Positions 22,998 through 35,539 of a stretch of 64,000 bases of DNA are shown piece by piece (position 1 is the first letter of the stretch; each line of letters starts with the position of its first letter). Source of the DNA: Protea cynaroides. Lineage: Eukaryota; Streptophyta; Magnoliopsida; Proteales; Proteaceae. A program made the position numbers and the translations under genes. A model generated the notes under the pieces. That model was given only the letters and a program-made list of their open reading frames with translations, was not told the DNA's origin and did no database searches. The stretch covers positions 58,374,529-58,438,528 of the forward strand of contig CM053270.1 in assembly GCA_028583415.1 (NCBI GenBank). Direction: 5' to 3'.

Positions 22998-24070
22998 CTA
23001 TAAAGACGAACGCTGCTTTTTACTGATAATATTTTCGGAGGTTGGTGGATGCCAAGTCCTTGGAATTTCTTCACCGCCCAGGGTGGTCAGCTTGTACGAG
23101 CCCGGTTGTTCGATCCGGAGCACTCGGTATGGCCCTTCCCAATTTTTTGCCATCTTCCTTTGATTCGTGGGGTCGGAAACCGCTGTTTTTTTAAGGACAA
23201 GATCTCCGACCTTAAATTGTTTTGGTCGGACCGTCTTGTCGTAGTGACGTACAGTCGTCTGTTGGTAACTGGCTATTCGGAATGCTGCTGACTCCCGTAC
23301 ATCTTTGAGGTTGTCTAAGTTTATCCGGAGATCTTCGGAGTTGGTGTGCTCGTTGAAGTTCAGCATCTGGAAGGTGGGATGAAATACTTCGACGGGGACT
23401 ACCGCCTCCGTGCCAAAGGTAAGCATGAAGGGCGTCTCCCCCGTGGGTGTTCGGCTGGTCATCCTATACAACCAAACGATACTTGGTAGCATATCCACCC
23501 ACTTTTCTTTCTGGTCGGCTACCATCTTTTTCAGACCATACAATATTGTTTTATTGGTGGCTTCGGTCTGACCGCTTGTCTGTGGGTGACCGACTGACCC
23601 AAACCTATGGTCTATTCAGAATTCTTCACAAAAATTTGCTAAGGATGCGCTAGTGAACTGAGTGCCGTTGTCTGTCACAAGAACCCTCGGCACGCCAAAC
23701 CTGTACACAACCGAGTGTCTGAAGAACTGTTCCACCTTGGACGTGTCGATCTTGGCCACGGCTTCGACCTCGATCCATTTAGTGAAGTAGTCGATGGCCA
23801 CGATGACGTACTTCCGTTGATAAGTGGCTTAGGGGAAGGGCCCCATGATATCCATACCCCATATGGCAAAGGGGAGAGGACTTGTGATCGGCTGGAGAGG
23901 AGCGATCGGAGCATGTGGCACAGGTGCATAAAACTGGCACTTGTCACACCTTCGGACCAGCTCGATGCAGTCGTAATGCATTCTCGGCCAATGGTAGCCC
24001 TGGCGGAGGATCTTTTGGAAAAGCGATTGTCCACCCTAGTGTCGGCCGCAGATGCCTTCATGTACTTCCT
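22998..24070 (-). pseudogene. Integrase of the Tat element
   Basis: Spread over frames. The zinc-binding part (DCIELVRRCDKCQFYAPVPH-like) lies at about 23900-24060, the catalytic core AIDYFTKWIEVEAVAKI and VLVTDNGTQF in 23616-23801, and the third catalytic region with C-terminal domain (YGLKKMVADQKEKWVDMLP, TPFMLTFGTEAVVPVEV, then GPYRVLR) in 22998-23543. TGA at 23616-23618 and a frameshift near 23820 interrupt it. No chromodomain follows, as expected for the non-chromovirus Tat lineage. Confidence 0.9.
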
Positions 24071-25195
24071 TCATAACCTGCTCGGTTTCGTCTGATCGCA
24101 GGCACCTAAGCAGTGGTAAGGTATAAGATCTCCTGCATAGTACATCGTTGTGTATGGTGTACTGTCGTGACTTGGCTTGGATGCGGCGAGCATCTTCCTG
24201 TCATTCGGGAGTGCGCCCGTCCGGAGGTATTGGTATATGTCGTCATACCAACTGGATACAACTCCAACGGGGGCAACGACTCCAACAGAGCTACTGGCGT
24301 GGTCCAAGAACTCCACGTATACGGCAGAATCCATCGCATGGATGTCTTCCAGGGATAGTCTCGATAGCTCGTCTGCTTCAGTGTTCTCTTGGCGACCGAC
24401 GTATTGCAGTTCGACGCTTTTGAAAGCCGTGATGGCCGAGTTCACCCTTTCGAGGTACTTCTGCATCTCGGGTTGTCTGGCTTCGTAGTCGCCCTGTACT
24501 TGTCGGATGACCAACTGTGAGTCGCCATGTATCAATAGCCGACGGACGGCTAGGCTTTTGGCCAGTCTGAGTCCGGCCAGTAGGGCTTTGTACTCGGCCT
24601 CATTGTTCGTTGCACTGATTCCGAACCTTATAGCCGACCGTATTTTGAACCCTTCCGGACTTGTCAGAATTACTCCTGCCCCTGCGTGGCCGTCCATGGA
24701 GGAGCCGTCCACGTTCAGGGTCCATGCGGCCTCGTCTGGTTCTGGAGCCTGTACGGCCTGAGGTTCAGCAAAGTCTTCATCTAGTAAGGTGCATTCGACG
24801 ATAAAGTCCGCCAAGGCTTGTGCTTTGATGGCCGTCCTGGGGATGTACTTTATGTCGAACTCACCGAGCTCTACCGACCAATTGATGAGTCGACCAGATA
24901 CATTGGGCTTCGACAGCACCTTCTTCAGTGGCGCATTGGTCAGCACCGAGATGGGATATTCCTGGAAGTATGGTCGGAGCTTCCGCGCGGCCGTTACCAA
25001 GGCTAGCGCCAGTTTCTCAATCGGCTTGTACTTGGTCTCGGCGTCAAGCAATACTTTGCTGACGTAGTAGATTGGCCGTTGGACCTTGTCTTCGTCCTTC
25101 AGCAGAACAGCGCTGACGGCCCGATCGGAGACTCCGAGGTATAGCTGTAACTCGTCTCCGGGGTTTGGCTTCATCAGCAGGGGAGGTGATGACAA
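24071..25195 (-). pseudogene. Tandem RNase H and second (archaeal-type) RNase H of the Tat element
   Basis: A 374-codon open frame with two nucleases. The first, the ordinary gypsy RNase H, has LYLGVSDRAVSAVLL, RPIYYVSKVL and EKLALALVTAARKLRPYF in about residues 15-85. The second begins about residue 155 with WTLNVDGSSMDGHAGAGVIL, ATNNEAEYKALLAGL, IHGDSQLVI and NTEADELSRL, the full Asp-Glu-Asp-Asp pattern of a cellular or archaeal-type RNase H. The acquired second RNase H is a described hallmark of plant Tat elements. This is the best-preserved part of this element's pol, although its natural upstream fusion to RT is broken by a TAG near 25225. Confidence 0.92.
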
Positions 25196-25222
25196 GTATG
25201 CCTTGAGGTCTTCGAAAGCCCT

Positions 25223-26299
25223 CTAGCACTCTCCAGTCCATTCGAACTTCCTGGCTCCCTTCAGTGTTTTGAAGAATGGGAGGCAACGTTCGGCAGACTT
25301 AGATATGAAACGGCCGAGTGCGGCTATTCGACCGTTCAGCTCCTGTACTTGTTTGCCTCTCGTCGGCGCAGCCATGTCCATGATGGCCATGATCTTTGAA
25401 GGGTTGGCTTCAATGCCCCTCTGTGAGACCATGAATCCTAAGAATTTTCCCGATCCGACACCGAAGACATACTTTGTTGGGTTGAGCTTCATGCTGTGTC
25501 TTCGGAGGACCTGGAATGCTTCGCCGAGGTCGGCCATATGATGGTCGGCTCGCTGGCTCTTAACTAGGAAGTCATCGACATATACTTCCATATTTCTGCC
25601 AATCTGATGTCTGAAGACCTTGTTCACTAGTCTCTGGTAGGTGGCTCCTGCGTTTTTGAGGCCAAAAGGCATGACCGTGTAGCAGAAGAGCCCTTGATTG
25701 GTGACGAAGGAGGTGCATTCCTCGTCGGCCCTTCGCATCTTTATTTGATTGTAGCCGGAGTATGCGTCGAGGAAGTTGAGTAACTCGTGCCCGGCTGTAG
25801 CATCTATCAGCTCGTCGATGCGTGTCAGCGGATAGCTGTCCTTTGGACAAGCTTTGTTGAGGTCGGTGAAGTCTATGCAAATCCGTCACTTACCGTTAGA
25901 CTTTGGCACCATAACAACATTGGCTAACTAGTCAGGGTAATCGACCTCGCGTATGAAGCCGGCTGTCAGTAGTTTCTGCACCTCCTCGTCTATGATAGAC
26001 TGCCGGGCAGATGCAAAACTTCTCTTCTTTTGCCGCACAGGCCGATGCTGGGGGTCGACCGCGAGGTTGTGCTCTATCACGTCTCGGGGAATCCCTGGCA
26101 TCTCCGAGGCCGACCATGCAAAAACGTCGAGGTTCTGCCTCAAAAATTCTATCAATTTTTCCCTTTGTTCCTCGGGCAGCAGGGAGCCGACCTGGATTGT
26201 TTTCTCGGGTTGATCGTCCGCGATCCGAATTTGTAGAAGTTCCTCCGCGGCCTCTCCTCTACTCGGAGAGGCATTCTTTCGAACATCTACCATGTTCAC
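25223..26299 (-). pseudogene. Protease-RT linker and reverse transcriptase of the Tat element
   Basis: The linker QREKLIEFLRQNLDVFAWSA and AGFIREVDYPD precedes a stop near 25930. RT motifs RICIDFTDLNKACPKD and LLNFLDAYSGYNQI follow in 25739-25890 with a second stop (TGA) where the family has tryptophan. The open part 25223-25738 has CYTVMPFGLKNAGATYQRLV and the catalytic MEVYVDDFLVKS. At least three stops (near 25930, 25890 and 25225) prevent translation as one protein. Each fits a single transition. Confidence 0.9.
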
Positions 26300-27235
26300 T
26301 TATGCGGTTTTCAAAGCTCGCTGACTGTTCTTGAGCTCGGTGGCGTACCATCTTCGCGACGTGTCCTGGTCCTTTCGGCATTCTCCGACTCCGTCCTCGG
26401 TCGGGAATTTTATCACCAGATAGTAGGTGGACATGCACGCCTTCAACTTGTTAAGCGAAGGGCGACCGAGGATGACGTTGTGAGCGGATGACCGATCGAC
26501 CACCATGAATTCGACCATCACCCTCCGCTGTTTGGGCTTCTGGCCGAGGATGACAGGCAATTGGATGCCTCTCTTTACCGTGACCGGGTCTCCGGAGAAG
26601 CTGATGAGGTCGAAAGTGACGGGCTGGAGCTGGTAGTCCGTCACCTGCATCCTTTGGTAGGCATGATAGAATATGATGTCTACCGAGCTCCCAGTGTCTA
26701 CCAAGCACTTTTCGACGTCGCAGTGTCCGATCCCGGCCATGAAGACGATGGCATCCTCATGAGGGACCGCGACGTTGACAAAATCTTCGTCGCTGAAGGT
26801 GATGACCCCTCCAGTTCGAGCTCTTTTTGATGGCCACTCAGTCTTGGCTACCAGACGCGAGTAGGCCTTGGCCGACCTGTTGGAGGTGTTCCCGGCCGCT
26901 GGTCCTCCTATGATGGTGAGGACTGACTTGCCCTCGGCTTGGGGTCCCTTGGTGATGGTATAGATCCCATCATCACTAGGGATGCGCAAGCCCATTGCCG
27001 TGCGCGGTCGGTCCTTTGCCTGCGGACTGCCCACGAACCTCCACTCGGCCTTTCTTCTCTTTGAAGCCAGATGAGACTTCCTTTTTCTTCTTCCTCGGCT
27101 TTCTGGTTCTGACCAGGACGGGATGGACCCAAACTGGATGTGCTGTCGGCCTCCAAGTCTTTCTTTTACCGATACTCTTTCTTTTCCAGCTCCAGATGAG
27201 TTTCTATCGACCCAAACTGAATGGCGCCGATCCAC
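26300..27235 (-). pseudogene. Aspartic protease region of the Tat element
   Basis: A 311-codon frame; the protease core has CLVDTGSSVDIIFYHAYQRM (active-site Asp-Thr-Gly) and later SAHNVILGRPSLNKLKA, the second conserved loop. The first ~70 codons are basic and low in complexity and may be in a shifted frame: the sequence before the frame's ATG continues Gag-like text. The gene has no ATG of its own in intact elements, because it is made as part of Gag-Pol. Confidence 0.85.
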
Positions 27236-27398
27236 TGTCTGGGGGGAGCCGGCCCTCCATCAGGGTCTCTATCGTCCCTCCGAGCGGCGTTTTGATTATC
27301 GCCAGCATCCGCTCGGCAGTTGTTGGGTTGAGGGTTCTCAGAGGTGGAGGTGGTAATCCCCGGTCCCTCTGAGCGGGAGCAGGTCCTCGGTCTACGTT

Positions 27399-27961
27399 CT
27401 AAACGAAGTTGCCATAGTATCCTCGTCGGATGAGGTCCTCAATTTCTCCTTTGAGGTACTTGCACTCCTCTGTTTCGTGGCCATAGTCGCAATGGAAGCG
27501 ACAGTATCGGGAGCAATCTTTATTCCTCCCATCGCCGAGTGGTTTTGGAGGTGGTCGAAGGTTCCGATCGTTCTTGATCACTTTGAGAATCTCCGTCATC
27601 GAAGTGTTGAGCGGAGTATAATACTCGAACGTCTTGTATGGATGCCGGTAGGTTTGATCCCTACCGAACTTCTGCTTCTTGGGGTCGACAGAGCTCGACG
27701 CCTGGTCGACCGTCTCAGACCTCTTCTTGTCTGCAGGCTTAGCATCGGCCTTCAGATTGTATACTGTGTTATTTTTCTGGGCCCTCGTCGTCTCATCTGC
27801 AGAGGCGTACATCTCGCACCTGGCGAGTAGGTCGTCCAGGTTTTTCGGTGGCTTTTTGGCAAGGGACCAACAAAGCTCACGGTCAGTTACCCCGGCCTGC
27901 AGGCTGGACATGTGCACCGCGGGCTCGACGTCCTTGATCTCGAGCACCTCGGTATTGAAGC
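27399..27961 (-). pseudogene. Gag, C-terminal half, Tat element
   Basis: Begins at the insertion point with FNTEVLEIKDVEPAVHMSSL, then NLDDLLARCEMYASADE, and a His/Cys-containing end (CRFHCDYGHETEECKYLK) that is the usual zinc-knuckle-like tail. The N-terminal half is at 40093-41135. The frame on the two sides joins exactly when the nested element and one copy of its duplication are ignored. Confidence 0.9.
27957..27961. repeat. Target-site duplication (GAAGC), left copy
   Basis: GAAGC before the nested element matches GAAGC at 40093-40097 after it. It is a perfect 5-bp duplication inside the Tat gag. Confidence 0.93.
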
Positions 27962-30319
27962 TGTCACACCCCAATTATGATCCAACCAGAACGGTGTGAG
28001 TGAACCGTCAACGAACCAACGGTTCACACCAGGATCTCGAATAGGCCGTGTCCACCCATACAAACCAATTACACATAACCACAATCAGAATATAAATATA
28101 CAACGGAAGACTTTAAATAGAATGAACCGAGTATCTATTGATAATTTAAATAAATATCCCATTATTCAAATTCAAAGATAAAAATAATAATCTTTTACGT
28201 CTCTTAATAACAAACAAAAATAACTGAAATGAATAAATAAAAACCCATCACAGGTACACGCAGAAAGGGCACTCGCATGAAGCGTCATGCTCGTCCTGTC
28301 CTGCCTGTACATCCAACACCGCAGCACCACCATACGCCGGAGCGTTTACGTAATCGTCCACAGTATAACCTGCATCCAGATCTAAAACAAGATGTGCACA
28401 AAGGGTGAGCTCACAACACAGCTTAGTAAGACAATCAGACAGTTTCACAATATTATGCATGAGTAACAATCAATTTTATGCTGTGGTCTGGTTTTAAGTT
28501 TGCAACGTGCTATAGAAAGGTTTGGTGGCCCCCGCACCTCTATACACGAGTGTGTGGCGTCGCACAGTAATCACACTACCACCAACCCACATGCACCCAT
28601 CATGGAATAGAGATAGAGCTAAGGTATACCCGCACCTCCCCTGATACTCTACCCATACCAGTACCTAAGCCCCTACTGGCCAGGGCTCGCAAACTGGGCT
28701 CGCAACTAACCAATCATATATGTCAACAATGTATGCTCTATCCCAGCACAGCCGTCTACGGCATAGAGATAGAGCTAGAGCGTGCAGGCCGGGTCGGAGA
28801 CCTCCAAAACCTCACCTCCCCCTGATACCCTATCCGCAACTAACCCACTAGGATAGAAACAATACGCAGGTAGACCCTATCCCAACACAACTCCCTACGG
28901 CATAGAGATAGAGCTAAAGCATCGTGGACAAGGCGGCGTCGACTCGGAATCCTCAGTACCACCCAACGATGGTCGGGACAACATCAATATCGGAGACCAA
29001 CGTACCACGATCTTCCCCTGATACCCCACCCGTACCAAGCTTGTTAAGATAGAATACTACAAAAGGTGCCAGTGTGAAGAGCGATCCCAGGCCCATGCCC
29101 CACTCCACACACCAACGAAAACAATCACATGCCTAACAATCACATCCTATGAATGCATGAACAATAATAATAACTGAAAGTAAAGGATGGCATGTGAATA
29201 TGCACAAACATCACATCATAGATATTCAATGATTAATAACGATTTACTGTCCATTAATTATTAGGTTTATGTCAGATTCCCTTACCTGACGCTCGTTCGA
29301 TAACTTGCTCCACGTCGCAAGGTCCAAACGATAAGTCACAAAGTCCTACAATATTATTAGGGTTTCATTAGAACATATTGTTTAGGGTTTCACGTTGGTC
29401 GGAAACCAACAGAGATCACAACTACCCTCACAGAGCTGACCGGTGGCATGTACCGGTCGCAGCTCTGTGGGAAAGACTGGCGACCGGTATGGTCAGCCGG
29501 TCCCCCACAAACAACCTCCCGAGAGGTAGCGGTCGCAACATACCGGTCGCACTATGTGCAACCGGTATAGTCGACCGGTATGTCTCCGGAAGACCATACA
29601 TGGGTTCTTCGACTGCCGTCGATCATCCTCCACATATTCTCAAGGTTTCTCCTATCTATTCTAAGTCTAGGCTTTGAATTAGAGTTATCCCCAACTCATT
29701 CAAGTCTCGTTTCGATGAATATCATCTCGAAACTCGAATCTAGGGTTTGACGGCAACTTAGGGTTTATTGGCCAATTTAAGGTTTTAGATCAATACCTAC
29801 TTTGCATGGTATTGATCCACCCACATAACTAACATAGGGTAAGAAGATGGATCCAAACACTTACCGTTGACAGGTGTAGCGAGAGCTTCGTCAAACGGTA
29901 ATGGCGGCACCTCCTTCTTCTTCCTAGCTCCTTCTCCTTTCCAAGCTCTTTCTCTCCTCTAGGGTTTGTGAGAGACAATGGAAAGGATTTGAGGGGTTTA
30001 AAGGTGTATTTATAGGCTAAAAATAGGGTTTAGTAACCCTACTAGGATTAGGAAACTTCTAGGATTCGAAATCAGGAAAGCGGGACCCGCAGAGACCAAT
30101 TTCCAAATTCCCGCACATAGCTGTGCAGGCCATACCGGTCGACCGGTACCATCATCCGGTACCATCGACCGGTATACCTAAAATCAGGTATATTGGTCGA
30201 CTTCGGTCCGATTTCGCACTGTTTGTTATCGACTTGCCCCGTCGGCTCGGTGATGATCGGAAGACTGTCACGACACAAAACCAAGGTTTAGACCGGGTTT
30301 TCAGAGTGCGGGTCTTACA
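27962..30319 (-). repeat. 3' LTR of the Tekay-like element (2358 bp)
   Basis: TGTCACACCCC to GTCTTACA on the plus strand. A minus-strand TATA box TATAAATA lies at 30007-30014. Clusters of ACCGGTCGACCGGT-type palindromes lie at about 29430-29585 and 30130-30290. Small ORFs inside show no protein family. Confidence 0.95.
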
Positions 30320-30421
30320 ACTCCACCACCCTTAAAAGAAATTTCGTCCCGAAATTTACATGTAGGTACTACAACTCCCCCACCCTTAAAAGAAATTTCG
30401 GCCTCGAAATTTGAACGTACC
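30320..30421. repeat. Duplicated polypurine-tract segment at the 3' LTR edge
   Basis: Two ~50-bp near-copies, each opening actcc(a/c)ccacccttaaaag on the plus strand, lie side by side (30320 and 30372). Read on the minus strand, each ends with a purine run (AAGGGTGG...GAGT) followed by TGTA, so the second copy repeats the polypurine tract and the first bases of the LTR. Confidence 0.75.
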
Positions 30422-33400
30422 TTGATCGTCAAAAAGGTTAGGGTACTCCTTTCTCATCGCGCTCTCTTCTTCCCAAGTAATTTCCTCCACATTTTGGCTT
30501 CTCCAATGCACCTTTACATAGTGGATATCCTTGGTTCGAAGTTGCTGAACTTTTCGACTTGAGAGCATTACAGGTACCACTTCGAAAGTTAAGTCTTGGT
30601 CAAGTCCGGAGGATCAGCGCTCAAGATATGCGATGGATCTCGACATACTTCTTCAAGTAATGATACATGGAACACATTATGAACGCTGGACATAGATGGT
30701 GGTAGAGCCAATTGATATGCTACATTACCACGTCGATTCAATATCTCATATGGTCCCACATACCCGGGGCATAGCTTCCCCTTCTTACCAAACCGTTTCG
30801 GACCTCGCACCGGTGACACCTTCAAGAACACTTTGTCACCCACCGCAAACTCCGGATCTCGACGTCGATTATCCGCATAGTGCTTCGTCGAACTTGAGCT
30901 GTCTTTACTCTCTCTTTGATCCGATCAATCACTCGGCAAGTTTCTTGAACAAACTCCGGTCCTACAATTCTTCTTTCCCCCACTTCATTCCATAACAGAG
31001 GTGTACGACATTTTCTCCCATAGAGAGCTTCATATGGGGCCATCCGAATTGTAGCCCGATAACTATTGTTGTAAGCAAACTCGATAAGTGATAGCTTCTC
31101 ATCCCAAGCTCCTTTGAAATCTAATGCACAAGCTCGAAGCATATCTTCCAAAATTTGAATGGTTCGCTCCGACCGTCCGTCCATCCGAGGATGGAAAGCT
31201 GTATCGAACTTCAACTTTGTTCCCATAGCTTTCCGTGTTCCCGAATTTCGATGTAAAACGGGGATCTCCGTCGGATACTATACTTCCCGGAACGCCATGA
31301 AGTCCGACTATATTATCAACATATAACTTGGCCAGCTTCTCCATGGTATACCGAGGTCCGACCGCAATAAATCGAGCTGTCTTGGTGAGCCGTGACCTTG
31401 GTGTCAAAGGTAGGCCAGTGACAAAATCCATAGTGATACAATCCCACTTCCATGCATGTTCTAGTAACGGCTGTAGTAAACCTGCGGGTCTTTGTCTCTC
31501 CGCTTTAACTTGTTGACAATTCAGACATTGAAACACGAAACGAGCTATATCAGCTTTCATACCCCTCCACCAATAGAGTCTTCTTAGATCATGGTACATC
31601 TTGGTACTTCCAGGATGTACCGAATATGGAGTGTAATGAGCTTGGTCATAACTCGGCCTCCGATATCGCAGTCTTCGCTCTCGGGTATACATAATCGTCC
31701 ATGATACTTGAGTACTTTGTCTCGATTCCAAGGTAAAGTCGGGGTTACACGTACCCTTCTCTAAGTCTTCCCGCACCGTCCTAAGATATGGATCCTGTAG
31801 GATTGCTACCTTGACTTCATCAATTAGGCTCGGCGAGATCTTGGTGCGGCGAACATCATCGTAAACTTATGAATCAAGCCTTGCTCAACTGGATCTTCTG
31901 CAGTTTCGATAATATGTTCTTCATCAATTTCCATCGAACTCGAGGCTGCAGCACACAATGCAGCATTTGTACTCGGTCCTGCCTCAGGTTGTTCTGGATG
32001 TCGCAATCATAATCTTTTAACAATTCCAGCCACCTCCTCTGCCTCATATTCAGATCCTTCTGAGTGAAGAGATATGTTAAGCTCTTGTGATCTGACTTGA
32101 TCTGAAACTTCTCACCGTACAAATAGTGTCTCCAAGTCTTGATTGCATGAATTACTGCTGCTAGCTCCAAGTCATGCGTAGGATAGTTCTTCTCATGCTC
32201 TTTTAACTGTCTCGATGCGTAAGCGATCACCTGTTCTCCTTGCATCAGAACACACCCAATACCCAACCCTGAAGCACCGTATATAGAGTAAACGGTACGC
32301 TTGGTTCGGGAATGGTCAGGATAGGTGCAGAGACAAGTCTTGACTTCAAAGTTTGGAAGCACTTCTCACACTCATCTGTCCATATAAATTTCTCTCCCTT
32401 CTTGGTCAGTCTGGTGAGTGGAACCGCGATCCTGGAGTAATCTTCCACGAATCTTCTATAATAACCAGCCAACCCAAGGAAACTACGAATCTCTGCAACA
32501 GATTTCGGTGCTTCCCATCCTACTATAGCAGCTATCTTGCTTGGATCAACCTTGATACCGTCTCCAGATACGACATGGCCCAAGAAGGCCACTTCCTTCA
32601 GCCAAAACTCGCACTTCTTGAATTTTGCATAAAGCCTCACATCCCTCAGCCGCTGTAGGGCTGCTCTCAAATGCGTTGTATGAGTCTCCATGTCCTTAGA
32701 GTAAATCAATATGTCGTCGATGAATACGATGACCGAAGTGTCCAACATGTCATGGAACACTCGGTTCATCAGTTCCATAAACGACGCCGGAGCATTGGTC
32801 AACCCGAAAGACATAACCGAGAAACTCATAGTGCCCATACCTCGTTCGAAAGCAGTCTTGAATATCTCCCGCCTTGATCTTCAATTGGTGATACCCGATC
32901 GGAGATCGATCTTTGAGAAAACCTTTGCACCCTGCAGCTGATCGAACAGATCATCGATCCTAGGTAAAGGATACCGATTCTTGATCGTCAACTTGTTCAG
33001 CTCACGATAGTCAATACATAGCCGTACACTTCCATCCTTCTTCTTGACAAACAACACAGGTGCTCCCCAAGGCGAAATACTAGGTCGTATGAAGCCCTTA
33101 TCCAGCAATTCTTGTAATTGGGTCTTCAACTCCTTTAACTCGGTTGGGGCCATCCTGTATGGTGCTTTAGACACCGGAGCCGAACCTGGTATAAGATCTA
33201 TCACAAATTCCGTAGCCCTGTCTGGTGGTAAGCCCGGAAGATCTTTCGGAAATACATCTGGAAACTTCCGAACCACCTCTATATCCTCCATCTTGAGTGA
33301 CTCTGCTGTGAGGTCGACTACAGATACGAGATAACCCACTCCCCCTTTCTCCAAGCATCTCTTAGTCTTTAGGGCGGAGAGGATCAACTTCCGCTTCCTA

Positions 33401-33726
33401 GATAGCTTAATCCCAGCGAAACTATATTCCTTTCCCTCTTTGTCAGTAAGCATAAGCTTCCTTTCACCACATAAAAGGACGGCCGAATGATGGCCTAGCC
33501 AATCCATTCCTAAAATGACATCAAAATCTGCCATCTCAAGTATTACTAGGCTTGCTTCTAAGTCTCGGCCCTCGATACTTACAGTACATGGTCCATAATA
33601 CTTGGTCAAAGCCACTTCGACTCCTAGTGGAGAGCGAACTATCAAGCTTGGGTTCAATTGCTTGATTGGTAACTCCATTCGCTTCCCAAAAGAAACAGAA
33701 ACAAAGGAGTGCGTGGCCCCAGAGTC
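30386..33726 (-). pseudogene. Pol of the Tekay-like element: protease, RT, RNase H, integrase, chromodomain-like tail
   Basis: Protease DSGA at 33715-33726 and FDVILGMDWL; RT part one (32881-33678) with FIRPSISPWGAPVLFVKKKDG; RT part two (32245-32838) with the catalytic VIVFIDDILIYSK; RNase H (31874-32362); integrase zinc region and core (31099-31776, MDFVTGLPLTPRS then a gap, IVSDGDPRFTSKF), then 30822-31226 with GRSERTIQILEDMLRA, and the tail 30386-30580 ending VKVHWRSQNVEEITWEEE. At least five frameshifts separate these parts, and about ten residues are missing from the integrase core beside the first catalytic Asp. It cannot encode an active polyprotein. Confidence 0.92.
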
Positions 33727-33933
33727 AAATAATACTCTGGCGGGTAAACCGGCTACATTTACAATTCCTGGAATATATTACCTCTTAGTTCTATATGCTC
33801 ATGCAACTGAAAGAGTAAACCAAATAGTAAGGGATAAAGTCGTACCAGTTACCACATCAGGTGATGCGGCTGCCTCTTCAGTGGTGACTGCATAAACTCG
33901 GCTTCTTTGGGGAGCTTGCTTCCTAGGTAGTGT

Positions 33934-35293
33934 GCAGTTTCTCGCAACATGTCCCGATTGCCGACAGTTATAACACTTAATATTCGGGTTGGGTCGGCTA
34001 ATTGTGGCACGGTGGTGCCAGGTTGTTTCTCGTAGGTGCTGTAGCAGTCCCCCTCGTATGGGCGGAATGGTCTAGGATTACCGCCACCCGAGCTCTCTCC
34101 AGCGAGATCTCTTCACTCCTCCGTTCGAGCGAAGAAGTTGTCCCTCCGACCGGACTCTATCACCCTCGCAACCTGCACTGCCTCGTTGTAGGTTTTCTTA
34201 TCCAGACCCAAAAGATGCTCTCTGATACTTCCACGTAGTCCCATGGTGAACCTATGTATCTTTGTCTCCTCTTCCCGCATACTGACTGGTGCGAAGAAGA
34301 ATAGCTCTTCGTACCTCCGTTGATAAGCATCTACAATGACCGACCCTGCTGCGAGCCGAGAAACTCTCTCTCCATTGAATCCCTGAAGCTCTTTGGGAAG
34401 TATTTGTCGAAGAAAGCCGCCTTAAACACTTCCCAGTCAACTAATGTATATTGGTTCTCCAAATATGCCCGTGTGGAATTCCACCAAGCATTCGCGTCCT
34501 CTCTCAACATGTGAGTGGCAAATAGAACTTTCTCCTCCTCAGTATACGTCATCAATCGGAAGTTCTTTTCCATTTCCGAAACCCACTGTGCTGGCCACAA
34601 TGGTTTCCCCGTCCCGCCGGTGAATGATGACGGTTTCAACTTCAAGAACCCGTCCACCGACCGCTAAGATCGTGGCTGTCCCCCGGGTATCCGCTCCGTA
34701 CCATGGTGGTGGATACGGATATGCCCCTGGATACGCAGAAGGCGACGGGAAGCGATGTGGTGGTGGTACATTCCGTGCTTGGGCCCTTGGCCTTGGGCTA
34801 CTCGCACCCGTTGTGAAGACATTTTCTCTCCGGACCCGGGGCGTATTACTAGCGGGAACAGAACCTGCCGACCGAGCATCGCTAGTACCTCACTCGGAAA
34901 TTCCTTCCGTTGAGCTTGCATCCGATAGACCAAGTTTGTAACTATGGTCTCGGAATCCCCGTGAGGTGGTCCCGGTAATTGCCGGTACTTCCGGGACCTG
35001 TTCCTCATCCTCTTCGGGGGCTGGTTTCTCTAACCTGGTCTTGCTCGCCTTGCTCTTCCTCTAGGCGCTTCCCGGCATGATGATGCTTTCTACCCCTTCG
35101 ACCGTTTCCACCGCCATCTCGGACTATTTATTTGGATCCCGAGAAGAAGACATAACACGTGAGAATCATCAATAGTAGTAGTGTTAGTCTTGAATAATGC
35201 AGGAGAATAGTCGAGAAGTAACGTTTCAATTTGCACAATTTTGGAAATTTTTAAATTTTTCTGGCTCTCTTTGGGACGTACCGGTCGCAACAT
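33934..35293 (-). pseudogene. Gag of the Tekay-like element with CCHC knuckle
   Basis: The gag core in 34331-34657 reads PAQWVSEMEKNFRLM and MLREDANAWWNSTRAYLENQ, then FFDKYFPKSFRDSMEREFL. The knuckle CYNCRQSGHVARNC is coded at 33934-33975 in a different frame. The N-terminal part (34664-35008) has YRMQAQRKEFPSEVLAMLGRQ. These pieces are in at least three frames, so gag is broken. It sits downstream of the plus-strand antisense ORF's 5' exon, on the opposite strand. Confidence 0.85.
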
Positions 35294-35530
35294 ACCGGTC
35301 GCACACCTGTAGAAATATGCTGCGGCCGGTATAGTCGACCGGTCAAAAATTAAATTTCTGGCCGAGACATACCGGTCGCATGTCTATGAGATACCGGTCG
35401 CCACTCTGTAGACAGTGTTGCGACCGGTATAGTCGACCGGTTAGAAAAATTTTCTGGCCGAGACATAGCGGTCGCACACCTGGGTTGATACCGGTCGACC
35501 GGTGTAGGCATAACCGTCGACCGGTATGCC
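35270..35530. repeat. Internal cluster of ACCGGTCG / CGACCGGT motifs
   Basis: About ten copies of taccggtcgc, gaccggta or gtcgaccggt in 260 bp, matching the motif clusters of this element's LTRs. They lie upstream of the first exon of the antisense ORF and just beyond gag. Confidence 0.8.
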
Positions 35531-35539
35531 CAAAATAGC

